Of a stretch of 7,756 bases of DNA, positions 1-6,000 are shown piece after piece (the first letter of the stretch is position 1; the number at the start of each line of letters is the position of its first letter). The notes under the pieces were generated by a model. It saw nothing but the letters and a program-made list of their open reading frames with translations. It was not told where the DNA came from and ran no database searches. Origin of the DNA: an uncultured Eubacteriales bacterium (GTDB lineage: Bacteria; Bacillota; Clostridia; Christensenellales; Borkfalkiaceae). The stretch is from contig CATYEP010000081.1 in assembly GCA_958405585.1 (NCBI GenBank), positions 1 through 7,756 of the forward strand, in the 5' to 3' direction. A program made the position numbers and the translations under genes.

Positions 1-263
1 AAAAATACTGCCAAAACCGTACCTGTGCGTATCAGTTTTTTATCGTATAGTTTTGCCGCCATGACAGAAAATCCGCATTGCGGTATTATCCCAGTTGCCG
101 CTCCCAAAAGCGGCGCCAGATTCCCCGTCAGCACGTTTTTGTTTTTCGTTATGTTCGTCCTGTGCTCCAAAAGCTCGATCAGTACATACATCAAAAACAA
201 AAACGGAAAAACTTTCAGACTGTCCAGTGCCGCGTGAACCAGTATATGCACTACTTCTTCCAT
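1..263 (-). CDS. Putative 10-TM heavy-metal/arsenic exporter, ArsP_2-like (5' part, runs off window)
   Basis: Partial gene: 87 codons are present and the reading frame is still open at the window edge. The ATG at 263-261 has a GGGAG Shine-Dalgarno site 9 bases upstream and a promoter ahead of that. The visible N-terminus begins MEEVVHILVHAALDSLKVFP. It has a hydrophobic first membrane segment at about residues 17-33 (KVFPFLFLMYVLIELLE), then a polar loop, then a glycine-rich segment leading into PQCGFS at residues 61-66. An LEH after the first segment plus a GIIPQCGFS motif is what I recall from the putative 10-TM heavy-metal exporter family (ArsP_2, annotated as arsenic efflux or putative manganese transporter). 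The expected role is inner-membrane export of a metal or metalloid; the substrate is not provable here. Only about a quarter of the protein is visible. It is transcribed away from the rest of the window. Confidence 0.72.
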   Translation of the reverse strand, partial: MEEVVHILVHAALDSLKVFPFLFLMYVLIELLEHRTNITKNKNVLTGNLAPLLGAATGIIPQCGFSVMAAKLYDKKLIRTGTVLAVF

Positions 264-299
264 GCCCTGTCTCTCCCGTTTCTTTTCTTCGGAGCATTG

Positions 300-329
300 A
301 TTATACGCCCCCTGTGCAATAAAACGCAA
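300..329 (-). promoter_or_regulatory. Sigma-A-type promoter for the exporter gene
   Basis: On the minus strand a perfect TATAAT (305-300) follows TTGCGT (329-324) with an 18-base spacer. Transcription would start near 293, about 30 bases before the ATG at 263. The -10 is strong; the -35 matches TTGACA only partly. No metal-regulator operator was recognised. Confidence 0.6.
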
Positions 330-604
330 GCATTTTGGACGCATTTTTACACTTTTTCCTCTTTTGTGAAAAAAATTGCGCCAAGTTACATCTTTTGCAC
401 CCGTTACACCCCCCCGCCGATCTGATGACGTCGCACCAAGACAAAACATCCTATCCGATGAACATATTTTCCGACCACAAACTCAAACCGCTTCGCAAAA
501 CAGTTTTTAACCGTGACTTGAAAGTAACAGTTGAAACACAATTTTATGGACGCCCTTTGTCAAAGCATTTATGGCATAAAAAAGGTGTATGACTTAAAAT
601 AATA
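306..604. other. Non-coding or decayed spacer, no recognised gene
   Basis: About 300 bases between the exporter promoter and the IS3 remnant. A plus-strand reading frame runs to a TGA at 590-592. From an ATG at 458 it would give about 44 residues ending FYGRPLSKHLWHKKGV. That segment has protein-like composition but no Shine-Dalgarno site and no family I recognise, so it may be the 3' remnant of a decayed gene. Nothing structured was seen on the minus strand beyond the promoter region already listed. Confidence 0.3.
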
Positions 605-647
605 TGCACCCCAAAAGTCAGACAAACATTTGGAAGCGGATATTTTT

Positions 648-766
648 ATGTCAAGAAAAAAGAAATTAAACACAAATCATAGCGCAGAGTGTAAAACAAC
701 TGTAATAATGGATATGAGTGAGAACCCTTCAGGACATTGTGGAACGGTGGACAAATTTATCCGCCG
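648..766 (+). pseudogene. IS3-family OrfA remnant (N-terminal fragment)
   Basis: The reading frame begins MSRKKKLNTNHSAECKTTVI and continues MDMSENPSGHCGTVDKF. It closely resembles the start of clostridial IS3 OrfA proteins as I remember them (RKKK, then SAEFKT..VIMDM.EN....ETVRKF). In intact OrfA this opens the helix-turn-helix domain that binds the element ends. Similarity stops at about residue 35 (base 752), where the internal deletion begins; the frame then runs on into unrelated residues. A weak GGAAG lies upstream. The frame is too short to encode a working protein. Confidence 0.65.
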
Positions 767-865
767 CCTAAGGGTTACATTTACTTTTGGAACAATGAGA
801 GAATATCTCTGAAACCAAAAGAAATGAGCTCGGAGCAATACCGAACTAATTCCCAAGTACTTTAA
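767..865 (+). pseudogene. IS3-family OrfB (DDE transposase) remnant, C-terminal 32 residues
   Basis: This frame reads PKGYIYFWNNERISLKPKEM and then SSEQYRTNSQVL before a TAA at 863-865. The pattern Y-I-x-F/Y-x-N-N-E-R-I-x-L-K-x-K-x-M-S-x-x-x-Y-R-T matches the extreme C-terminus of IS3-family OrfB transposases. The catalytic DDE residues lie upstream in an intact protein and are absent here. Because this fragment sits right after the orfA start, the middle of the element (roughly a kilobase) has been lost. Confidence 0.72.
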
Positions 866-1175
866 TTAAATTTTGTACAAACTTTAGGTTTACATCATTC
901 GGCGCACCGTACACTTTGAATCCCGCCGCAGAAAATACACGGAGGGAAACGGCTATTTCGAACCTGACATAACGGTAGGACGTATTGTCTGTCGCTTCCG
1001 CGCTCCACAAAAGAGATCCATCCCCCCCTGGTCACATAGATAGAAACGCCCTGCACGACGGCGTCTTTGGCAGGCGCACAAAATCTTTGGCTGAGCGTTC
1101 GTGCGCACCGAAGCCGACGGGGATTGAACTTGTTGGAGAGGACATGATAAAAAAGCGAACATATGCAGAAAACAT
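846..1175 (-). pseudogene. Small unrecognised gene broken by one in-frame TGA; 3' end cut by the IS3 remnant
   Basis: I do not recognise a family. The ATG at 1175-1173 has a strong GAGGAG Shine-Dalgarno site (1187-1182) and an extended -10 promoter upstream. The frame reads MFSAYVRFFIMSSPTSSIPV and continues for 47 codons to a TGA at 1034-1032. In the same frame it resumes for another 61 codons, including SAEATDNTSYRYVRFEIAVS and RVFSAAGFKVYGAPN, to a TAG at 848-846. The part after the stop looks strongly protein-like. The last 16 or so codons lie inside the IS3 remnant, so the native C-terminus was probably removed by that insertion. A run of seven C (1022-1028) sits just beyond the TGA. Readings: a nonsense-mutated pseudogene (preferred), or a 47-residue peptide. 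An 80-codon plus-strand frame overlaps much of it (985-1230), so the coding strand is not certain. Confidence 0.45.
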
Positions 1176-1204
1176 TTTTTACTCCTCGGCTGTTGACGAC
1201 TTTA

Positions 1205-1233
1205 TTTATAGCACAGGAACAGACGTTTGACAC
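1205..1233 (-). promoter_or_regulatory. Extended -10 promoter for the broken small gene
   Basis: On the minus strand TGC-TATAAA (1213-1205) forms an extended -10. A GTGTCA box (1233-1228) lies 17 bases upstream. The start would fall near 1198, giving a leader of about 22 bases that contains the GAGGAG site. The -35 is weak, as extended -10 promoters allow. Confidence 0.5.
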
Positions 1234-1385
1234 AATTCTTTTGTATTTTCCGTGTAATAAAAAGTATTAACCTTTTTTACGCTCCTGCGACATGCTGCGA
1301 TAAAAAATAAGCTATCATCATTTTCTGGCGGCGACCATATCGTATACTGTTACGGATAAAACAGCCGACTTTTTTTACAAAAAAT

Positions 1386-1429
1386 AGAAGCCCAGAAAGT
1401 CTGTAAAGATTTTCCGGGCTTTTATTTTT
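1386..1429. terminator. Bidirectional intrinsic terminator
   Basis: Arms 1386-1398 and 1411-1423 pair with a single A-C mismatch around an AAGCCC/GGGCTT core. On the plus strand the stem is followed by a T-rich tract (TTATTTTT to 1429). On the minus strand it is followed by CTATTTTTTG. It can therefore stop transcripts from both sides, including read-through from the importer operon. Whatever plus-strand transcript it serves is not evident. Confidence 0.72.
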
Positions 1430-1720
1430 GCCGGGGCCGAATTAGCGAGGTGTTTTGGCCAAACCGGCATGCGATGCTGTTGCACATTAAAAAATTAACT
1501 CATGCACCCGCTTATAATCGGTGCTTGTCTTATATTGAGAAGATCGGGAACCTTTGTGCCAAATCTGCCCCCGTTCTTGCGGGTGCCGGATGTTCTTATC
1601 ATCACGCCATGCGTTCACGCGGGGAGATAAACTTACTTGCCGTCATGATCTTATCCCTACCGATCTTATCTCTCCTATACGCCCGCACACAAAAGCAGCG
1701 TGATTGAACAGTGGAGTATT

Positions 1721-1754
1721 TTTTGCGGGGTTTCCGAAAAGAAACCCCGCAAAA
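1721..1754 (-). terminator. 14-bp stem-loop after the importer operon
   Basis: A perfect inverted repeat, TTTTGCGGGGTTTC and its complement around a 6-base loop (1735-1740), begins 34 bases past the stop of the solute-binding protein gene. Position and strength suggest the 3' end of the operon mRNA. There is no T tract after the stem on either strand; both sides continue in A. It may therefore be a transcript-end protector rather than a textbook terminator. Confidence 0.5.
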
Positions 1755-1788
1755 CAGACCTGAACCAAATTATTATATTTATCGGCGC

Positions 1789-2829
1789 TTAGCCTTCGTA
1801 TACGAATCCGTCTTCAATCATCTGATCTACATTACCGCTGTTCCACCATACGCCGGCGATTCCGACCGTTTCTTCCACAGTCTTTGTAGGATCGAGAGCG
1901 AACGCTGCCTGTTCTACCGCTTTAAAACCGATATTGTAGGAATCCTGTGCGACGGAACCGACGAGTTTTGCATATTTCTCGCCTTTATCCTTCATCCAAG
2001 TAATCTGGCTCGTGCCGGCATCAAAGCCGCAGAACAGAAGTTCTTTATACTTATTGGGATTTTTTGTTACAGCCGCGTAGCATTCTTTCACGACGCCTTC
2101 ATTGGACATATATATTGCTTTGCAACCTTTCGTCTGCAACGCATCAAGACCCTTTTGGTAATTACCCTCATCTTGCAGTTCTTTTTCGATTTTCAGATAA
2201 GAACCCAACTCATCCTTTTGTGCCACTGCCAGCAAAGCCTCTTTAAAACCTTCCACACGGTCGATACCTGTCTGCGACTGATCGTGCTGAATAATGCCGA
2301 CTTTATATTCCGCTCCCTTTTGCAGTTCCGCTTTGACGACCGCTTCATAAAATTCCTCTGCCGCCAATTTTGCCGCCAACCTGTTGGAAGTGGCAACATT
2401 CGAAACGATGGGGCTCGGATTGGGAATTTCCGATTTATCGAAAATTCCGCTGTCGAATTCTACGACGGGGATATTCTTTTCCTGAGCTTTTTTCAGATAA
2501 TCGCCGAAGCCCTGACCGATCGTCGCGATGACGAGCGCTTTCGTGTTCTTATCGGAAACCGCTGCCGAAACGAGGCGTTTCTGGTCGGGAATGCTACTGG
2601 TTTTTTCATCTTTCGGGCCGCGGAAAACGATGTTGTAATTGTATTGTTTACCCGCCGCCTCCGCACCTCTTTGTACGGATTTCCAGAACGCGTGCGTCTG
2701 TCCTTTTGCCATTACCTGAATCGTAGGGTTATCTTCGCCCCCTCTGTTACAGCCCACAAGGCCGATACCGACAGATGCGGTCAATGTCAGCGCGAGAACC
2801 GCGCACAGCAATTTGTGAAACTTTTTCAT
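1789..2829 (-). CDS. Sugar ABC transporter solute-binding lipoprotein (RbsB/Peripla_BP_4 type)
   Basis: 346-residue extracytoplasmic sugar receptor that delivers ligand to the permease. Residues 1-27 form a lipoprotein signal: KK, a hydrophobic core, then the lipobox LVGC with Cys27 as the lipidated residue. The rest is a two-lobed type I periplasmic-binding fold of the ribose/galactose class. Likely ligand contacts by comparison with RbsB are Phe48-Trp49, Asp126 in EFDSG, Arg191 in GIDRVEGF, Asn243 in MSNEG, Asp270 in GFDAG and Gln295 in VAQD. The ATG is fixed by a perfect AGGAGG about 8 bases upstream. It is the last gene of the operon, 103 bases after the permease, with a hairpin between them. 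Family length is normal. Ligand identity (ribose, galactose, xylose, inositol or another) cannot be told from sequence or neighbours. Confidence 0.92.
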   Translation of the reverse strand: MKKFHKLLCAVLALTLTASVGIGLVGCNRGGEDNPTIQVMAKGQTHAFWKSVQRGAEAAGKQYNYNIVFRGPKDEKTSSIPDQKRLVSAAVSDKNTKALVIATIGQGFGDYLKKAQEKNIPVVEFDSGIFDKSEIPNPSPIVSNVATSNRLAAKLAAEEFYEAVVKAELQKGAEYKVGIIQHDQSQTGIDRVEGFKEALLAVAQKDELGSYLKIEKELQDEGNYQKGLDALQTKGCKAIYMSNEGVVKECYAAVTKNPNKYKELLFCGFDAGTSQITWMKDKGEKYAKLVGSVAQDSYNIGFKAVEQAAFALDPTKTVEETVGIAGVWWNSGNVDQMIEDGFVYEG

Positions 2830-2894
2830 AATTTTCCTCCTTACGGAAAAATAATATTTTCAGCGTCCATAGACACTTCATTTCGATTTACAGA

Positions 2895-2919
2895 CAGGGC
2901 AGCAAAGCGCGCTGCCCTG
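2895..2919 (-). other. Intercistronic hairpin between permease and solute-binding genes
   Basis: A perfect 9-bp inverted repeat, CAGGGCAGC and GCTGCCCTG, with a 7-base loop lies 14 bases past the permease stop. No T tract follows it on the minus strand, so it is unlikely to end transcription outright. It could protect mRNA ends or set different levels of permease and receptor, which is common where the binding protein is needed in excess. That role is inference. Confidence 0.5.
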
Positions 2920-2932
2920 CTCATTGCCAAAA

Positions 2933-4294
2933 TCATCTCTTATGATTTACTTTTTCCGCCTTTTCGGCTGCTCTTGCCGCCTTTTCGGCTTCTTTTGCCA
3001 AACGCTTGCTTTCTTTCAGATGCTTCAACGCTTCTGCGTCGGCAACTTTACACTTTGCGTACTCGTCGATAAATACTTTTTTTAGCTCCGCATATTGTGC
3101 ATCGACCGCCGCGCATTGTGCGGCGCGTTCTTCCGATGACAATTTTTTATCCGAAAGTATGTAGTCTTTTTTCACCCGAAGCTCTTCCGATACCTCACGG
3201 AATCTTGCCTTGCATTTAACCGCCGCGTCGTTCACTTTGACCTTGTTGGCCGCCTTGGTTTTCAGGATATCCATAAATACAGCCAAAACAACGATAATAC
3301 CGGTGACCGCAAAGGTTATATACGAAGATTCCACGGAAACGTTGAAAGTAGCGAGCGCAAAGTTCAAACCGTTGCGCAGTACTACCAACAAAACCGCGCC
3401 GATCAGGGAACCGAAGATAGAAGCAATACCGCCCGTCGAGCTTGTACCGCCGATGTAGACGCCCGCAATGGCATCCAACTCCATGCCGTTTCCGGTCGCG
3501 GATGTTACGGTCGGACTTGACGCCGCCCAGAAGATCGCCGCAAAACCTGCCAAAAGACCGCTGATCACATAGGCGATGATCTTGTAATTGTCAACGCGGA
3601 TACCTGAAAGGCGGGTCGCTTCTTCATTACTGCCGATGGAAAGGATGTATCTGCCGATCTTGCATTTGTACATTAAAAACATACAAACGATCAGCAAGCC
3701 GAGGACCCAAACCAAACCGATCGGAAAATCGTTCAGATTGGAGAAAACACTTTGGAACAAAGAACCTGTCGGGAAGAAGACATTAGGTTCTTTTGCTATG
3801 ATAGCGGAAATACCGCGGGAAAACATCATCGTGCCGAGCGTTGCAATGAACGGAGGCAATTTCAGTTTTGCGATCAGAAAACCGTTGAGAAGTCCGAACA
3901 ACCCGCCGATTATGACCATTGCGATACAAGCAAGCCACAAAGGCAAACCGTCCGTATAAAATTTACCTGCAATAACTGCAGACGCGATACAAACCGTACC
4001 GATGGACAGGTCGATGCCGCCCGTTGCGATAACGAAAGTAACGCCTAAGCCGAGGATGGCGTACGGAGCAAGTTCCTGAACCATTGTCAAAATATTTAAC
4101 CCGTCCGCAAAGCTCGTATTGATGACCGTGAAAATCAAAAACAACACGACCGTAGCCAACATGATAATGAGATTCTGTTTGCCGTTTGTTTTCAGATTGT
4201 TGAGCGTTTTTGAACCGAACTGACGCGTTCTGCCGCGCAAATTGAGCGCGACGGCAAATTCGTTGGCTTTCGGTGCCTTAGATTGCTGTGCCAT
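2933..4294 (-). CDS. Sugar ABC transporter permease (RbsC/BPD_transp_2 type) with long C-terminal tail
   Basis: 453-residue membrane subunit that forms the translocation pore of the importer, probably as a homodimer. Residues 1-40 are a basic cytoplasmic leader. Hydrophobic segments run from about 41 to 343 and match the CUT2 permease family, including GGIDLSIG at 92-99, KLPPFIATLGTM at 145-156 and the cytoplasmic coupling region GSNEEATRLSGI at 221-232. Family members normally end near residue 320-350. Here a further ~108 residues (346-453) follow, very rich in Lys, Ala and Glu, with three Cys and an AEKAARAAEKAEK heptad-like end. The ATG lies 17 bp inside the ATPase gene and has GGGAGG about 9 bases upstream, so translation is probably coupled. 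No stop or frame break separates core and tail. Confidence 0.93.
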   Translation of the reverse strand: MAQQSKAPKANEFAVALNLRGRTRQFGSKTLNNLKTNGKQNLIIMLATVVLFLIFTVINTSFADGLNILTMVQELAPYAILGLGVTFVIATGGIDLSIGTVCIASAVIAGKFYTDGLPLWLACIAMVIIGGLFGLLNGFLIAKLKLPPFIATLGTMMFSRGISAIIAKEPNVFFPTGSLFQSVFSNLNDFPIGLVWVLGLLIVCMFLMYKCKIGRYILSIGSNEEATRLSGIRVDNYKIIAYVISGLLAGFAAIFWAASSPTVTSATGNGMELDAIAGVYIGGTSSTGGIASIFGSLIGAVLLVVLRNGLNFALATFNVSVESSYITFAVTGIIVVLAVFMDILKTKAANKVKVNDAAVKCKARFREVSEELRVKKDYILSDKKLSSEERAAQCAAVDAQYAELKKVFIDEYAKCKVADAEALKHLKESKRLAKEAEKAARAAEKAEKVNHKR

Positions 4295-5801
4295 AATTCA
4301 CTCCCTCCCTTTTTGTAGATAGTTGCATTATATTTTCCTGATTCGCTTCGGATATATCCAACTCGCCCGTTTTCCGGCCCTCGCACATCACGAGAATACG
4401 ATCGGACAGTCGAAGCACCTCTACCAATTCAGAGGAAATAACAATAATGGATTTGCCTTGCGCCGCAAGTTCATTGATCAGCGTGTAAATTTCACTCTTT
4501 GCACCAACGTCAATACCGCGCGTCGGTTCGTCGAATATCAGAATGTCGCTGTTCTTGATCAGCCAACGTGCAATAATGACCTTTTGCTGATTGCCGCCCG
4601 AAAGATTTTTCAACAGCTGCTCCATCGACGGCGTCTTTGTGCGAAGCTTGGCGTTATATTCACGAGCCTCATCCTTAATCTTGCGATCGCTGATAAATCC
4701 GAACCGCGTATACCGTTCAAGAGAAGCGATCGCCGTATTTTCCGCAACCGATTTGATCAGCATCAAGCCGTAGCGTTTGCGGTCTTCCGAAAGATACCCG
4801 ACACCGTGGGCGACCGCATCCGCAGGACTCTTGATTGACACGCGCTTGCCCTTGATATAAATTTCGCCGCTGTCGAAAGGATCTGCTCCAAATATGGCGC
4901 GGGCAACTTCCGTTCTTCCTGCGCCCATCAAACCCGAAAAACCGAGGATCTCGCCCTTGCGGAGTTTGAAACTGACGTCTTTGATTGTATTGCCGCTCGT
5001 CAGATGCTTTACTTCCAAAACAACTTCCGCATCCGCGGGCACATTGCTTTTCTGTTTCGGATCTTCGTACACGACGCGCCCGATCATCATCTGAATGATT
5101 TCGTCTTTGGTGACTTTATCGGTATCCACCGTATCCACGTACTCTCCGTCGCGCATGACGGTGACCCTGTCGGAAATACGCTTGATCTCGTCCATACGGT
5201 GCGAAATGTAGATCATGCCGATGCCCTTTGCTTTCAGATCTGCCATGATCTTGAACAATTCTTCGATCTCCGTCTGCGTAAGCGCCGCTGTAGGCTCGTC
5301 CAGGATCAGCAGTTTTGTGTTATGCGAAACGGCTTTTGCAATTTCAACCATCTGCTGTTTACCGACAGTGAGAGTACCAAGTTTGACGGTAGGATCGATA
5401 TTGATGCCGATGTACTTGAACAGCTCGCGCGTTTTTTTGATCATCGCACCGTCGTTGATCCAGGTTTTGGCAATCATGCTTTCTCTGCCTATGTAAATGT
5501 TCTGCGCTACAGTAAGATGATTCATCATGTTCAGTTCCTGATGGATCATCCCGATGCCTAACTCCTGCGCCTCGCGTATGTTGCGAACGGAATAAGGACG
5601 CCCTTCATAAGTGATCGTCCCTCCGTCCGGCTGATGGATGCCCGTAAGCACTTTCATCAATGTAGATTTCCCTGCTCCGTTTTCACCGACCAACGCAACT
5701 ACTTCTCCCCTTTTCAGGTTCAGGTTTACACCTTTCAATGCGTGTACACCAAGGAAACGCTTGTCGATGCCCTTCATTTCCAGAAGATATTCTTGTTCCA
5801 T
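4278..5801 (-). CDS. Sugar ABC transporter ATP-binding protein (RbsA/MglA type, two nucleotide-binding domains)
   Basis: 507-residue cytoplasmic ATPase that powers the importer; it contains two fused ABC domains. First domain: Walker A GENGAGKST (39-47), Q-loop Gln88, signature TVGKQQ (145-150), Walker B LLILDEP (164-170) and His201. Second domain: degenerate Walker A GLMGAGRTE (289-297), canonical signature LSGGNQQ (400-406), and LIFDEPTRGID (421-431). This asymmetry is normal for the CUT2 family. I start it at the ATG 5801-5799 because GAGGTG lies 6 bases upstream and the promoter -10 is at 5835-5830. An upstream in-frame ATG at 5861 lies just upstream of the -35 box, outside the predicted mRNA, so it cannot serve. 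Length and motifs are those of an intact protein. It is the first gene of the operon, overlaps the permease by 17 bp, and is divergent from an AraC-type regulator. Substrate is unresolved. Confidence 0.94.
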   Translation of the reverse strand: MEQEYLLEMKGIDKRFLGVHALKGVNLNLKRGEVVALVGENGAGKSTLMKVLTGIHQPDGGTITYEGRPYSVRNIREAQELGIGMIHQELNMMNHLTVAQNIYIGRESMIAKTWINDGAMIKKTRELFKYIGINIDPTVKLGTLTVGKQQMVEIAKAVSHNTKLLILDEPTAALTQTEIEELFKIMADLKAKGIGMIYISHRMDEIKRISDRVTVMRDGEYVDTVDTDKVTKDEIIQMMIGRVVYEDPKQKSNVPADAEVVLEVKHLTSGNTIKDVSFKLRKGEILGFSGLMGAGRTEVARAIFGADPFDSGEIYIKGKRVSIKSPADAVAHGVGYLSEDRKRYGLMLIKSVAENTAIASLERYTRFGFISDRKIKDEAREYNAKLRTKTPSMEQLLKNLSGGNQQKVIIARWLIKNSDILIFDEPTRGIDVGAKSEIYTLINELAAQGKSIIVISSELVEVLRLSDRILVMCEGRKTGELDISEANQENIMQLSTKREGVNYGTAI

Positions 5802-5829
5802 CGCTTCCACCTCGCTTTGTTCTGAACTT

Positions 5830-5858
5830 ATCATACCACAGGCAAAAACAGACTTCAA
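5830..5858 (-). promoter_or_regulatory. Promoter of the sugar ABC importer operon
   Basis: On the minus strand TTGAAG (5858-5853), a 17-base spacer and TATGAT (5835-5830) precede a likely start near 5823. The leader is about 22 bases and carries the GAGGTG site of the ATPase gene. The -35 is imperfect, in keeping with a promoter that needs an activator such as the divergent AraC-type protein. No catabolite-repression (cre) palindrome was seen. Two TTCAA motifs 7 bp apart (5854-5865, plus strand) overlap the -35; whether they are activator half-sites is a guess. Confidence 0.65.
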
Positions 5859-5932
5859 CATTCAAACTTGCCAAAATTTGTCCGCAAAAAAGTATGTTTA
5901 TTTCAAAAAAATTTATATTTTAACACTCTGAA

Positions 5933-5961
5933 TTGAAAATTTTTTTAATTATTTTTATAAT
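5933..5961 (+). promoter_or_regulatory. Promoter P1 of the AraC-family regulator gene
   Basis: TTGAAA (5933-5938), 17 bases, TATAAT (5956-5961): a near-consensus sigma-A promoter. The start near 5968 would give a 33-base AT-rich leader with no Shine-Dalgarno site. A 9-bp inverted repeat, TGAAAATTT (5934-5942) and AAATTTTCA (5969-5977), straddles the -10. Confidence 0.65.
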
Positions 5962-5965
5962 ATTA

Positions 5966-5994
5966 TAGAAATTTTCATTTTTTTATATTATAAT
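5966..5994 (+). promoter_or_regulatory. Candidate promoter P2 giving a leaderless regulator mRNA
   Basis: A perfect TATAAT at 5989-5994 ends 6 bases before the ATG at 6001. With the usual 6-7 base gap, transcription would begin at or next to the A of the start codon. The -35 at a 17-base spacing is TAGAAA (5966-5971), 4 of 6 matches. The surrounding DNA is so AT-rich that a chance TATAAT is possible. Confidence 0.4.
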
Positions 5995-6000
5995 AGATTC

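Larger units (their letters stand above)
605..894 (+). mobile_element. Internally deleted IS3-family insertion sequence remnant
   Basis: The left end starts TGCACCCCAAAAGTCAGACA, the typical terminal pattern of IS3-family elements. The right end, about 872-894, reads TTTGTACAAACTTTAGG followed by TTTACA, a decayed inverted copy of the left end. Between them lie the start of an OrfA-type protein (648 onward) and the end of an OrfB-type DDE transposase (767-865). About 15 bases of unassigned sequence lie between them, and the two pieces are in different frames. The helix-turn-helix region, the catalytic core and the OrfA/OrfB frameshift region are all missing, so the element cannot move itself. 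No target-site duplication is obvious. Length is about 290 bp against roughly 1.2-1.5 kb for intact members. Confidence 0.72.
1234..1788. other. Intergenic stretch with terminators and no convincing gene
   Basis: This 555-base stretch lies between the broken small gene and the end of the importer operon. It contains a bidirectional terminator (1386-1429), a 14-bp stem-loop (1721-1754) and a direct repeat of GATAAGATC on the minus strand at 1662-1670 and 1647-1655. An 85-codon plus-strand frame ends at 1707 but has no Shine-Dalgarno site and an unconvincing composition. In minus orientation, 1430-1720 could be a long 3' untranslated region of the importer mRNA if the hairpin at 1721-1754 does not stop transcription. 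Confidence 0.4.

Noticed and set aside
985..1230. 80-codon plus-strand frame over the broken small gene
   Set aside because: It needs a TTG start with no ribosome binding site, whereas the minus strand has promoter, GAGGAG and ATG in register. Its C-terminal half does look protein-like, so strand assignment is not certain.
1450..1707. 85-codon plus-strand frame
   Set aside because: No ribosome binding site, no recognisable motif, and it sits between two 3'-end structures.
1711..3072. 453-codon plus-strand open frame opposite the solute-binding protein
   Set aside because: Its Phe/Arg/Cys-rich composition is typical of an antisense shadow, and the minus strand encodes an obvious lipoprotein receptor with a perfect ribosome binding site.
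5802..5861. Upstream in-frame ATG adding 20 residues to the ATPase
   Set aside because: It lies just upstream of the -35 box (5858-5853) and ahead of the -10 at 5835-5830, outside the predicted transcript, and has no Shine-Dalgarno site. The ATG at 5801 has GAGGTG at proper spacing.
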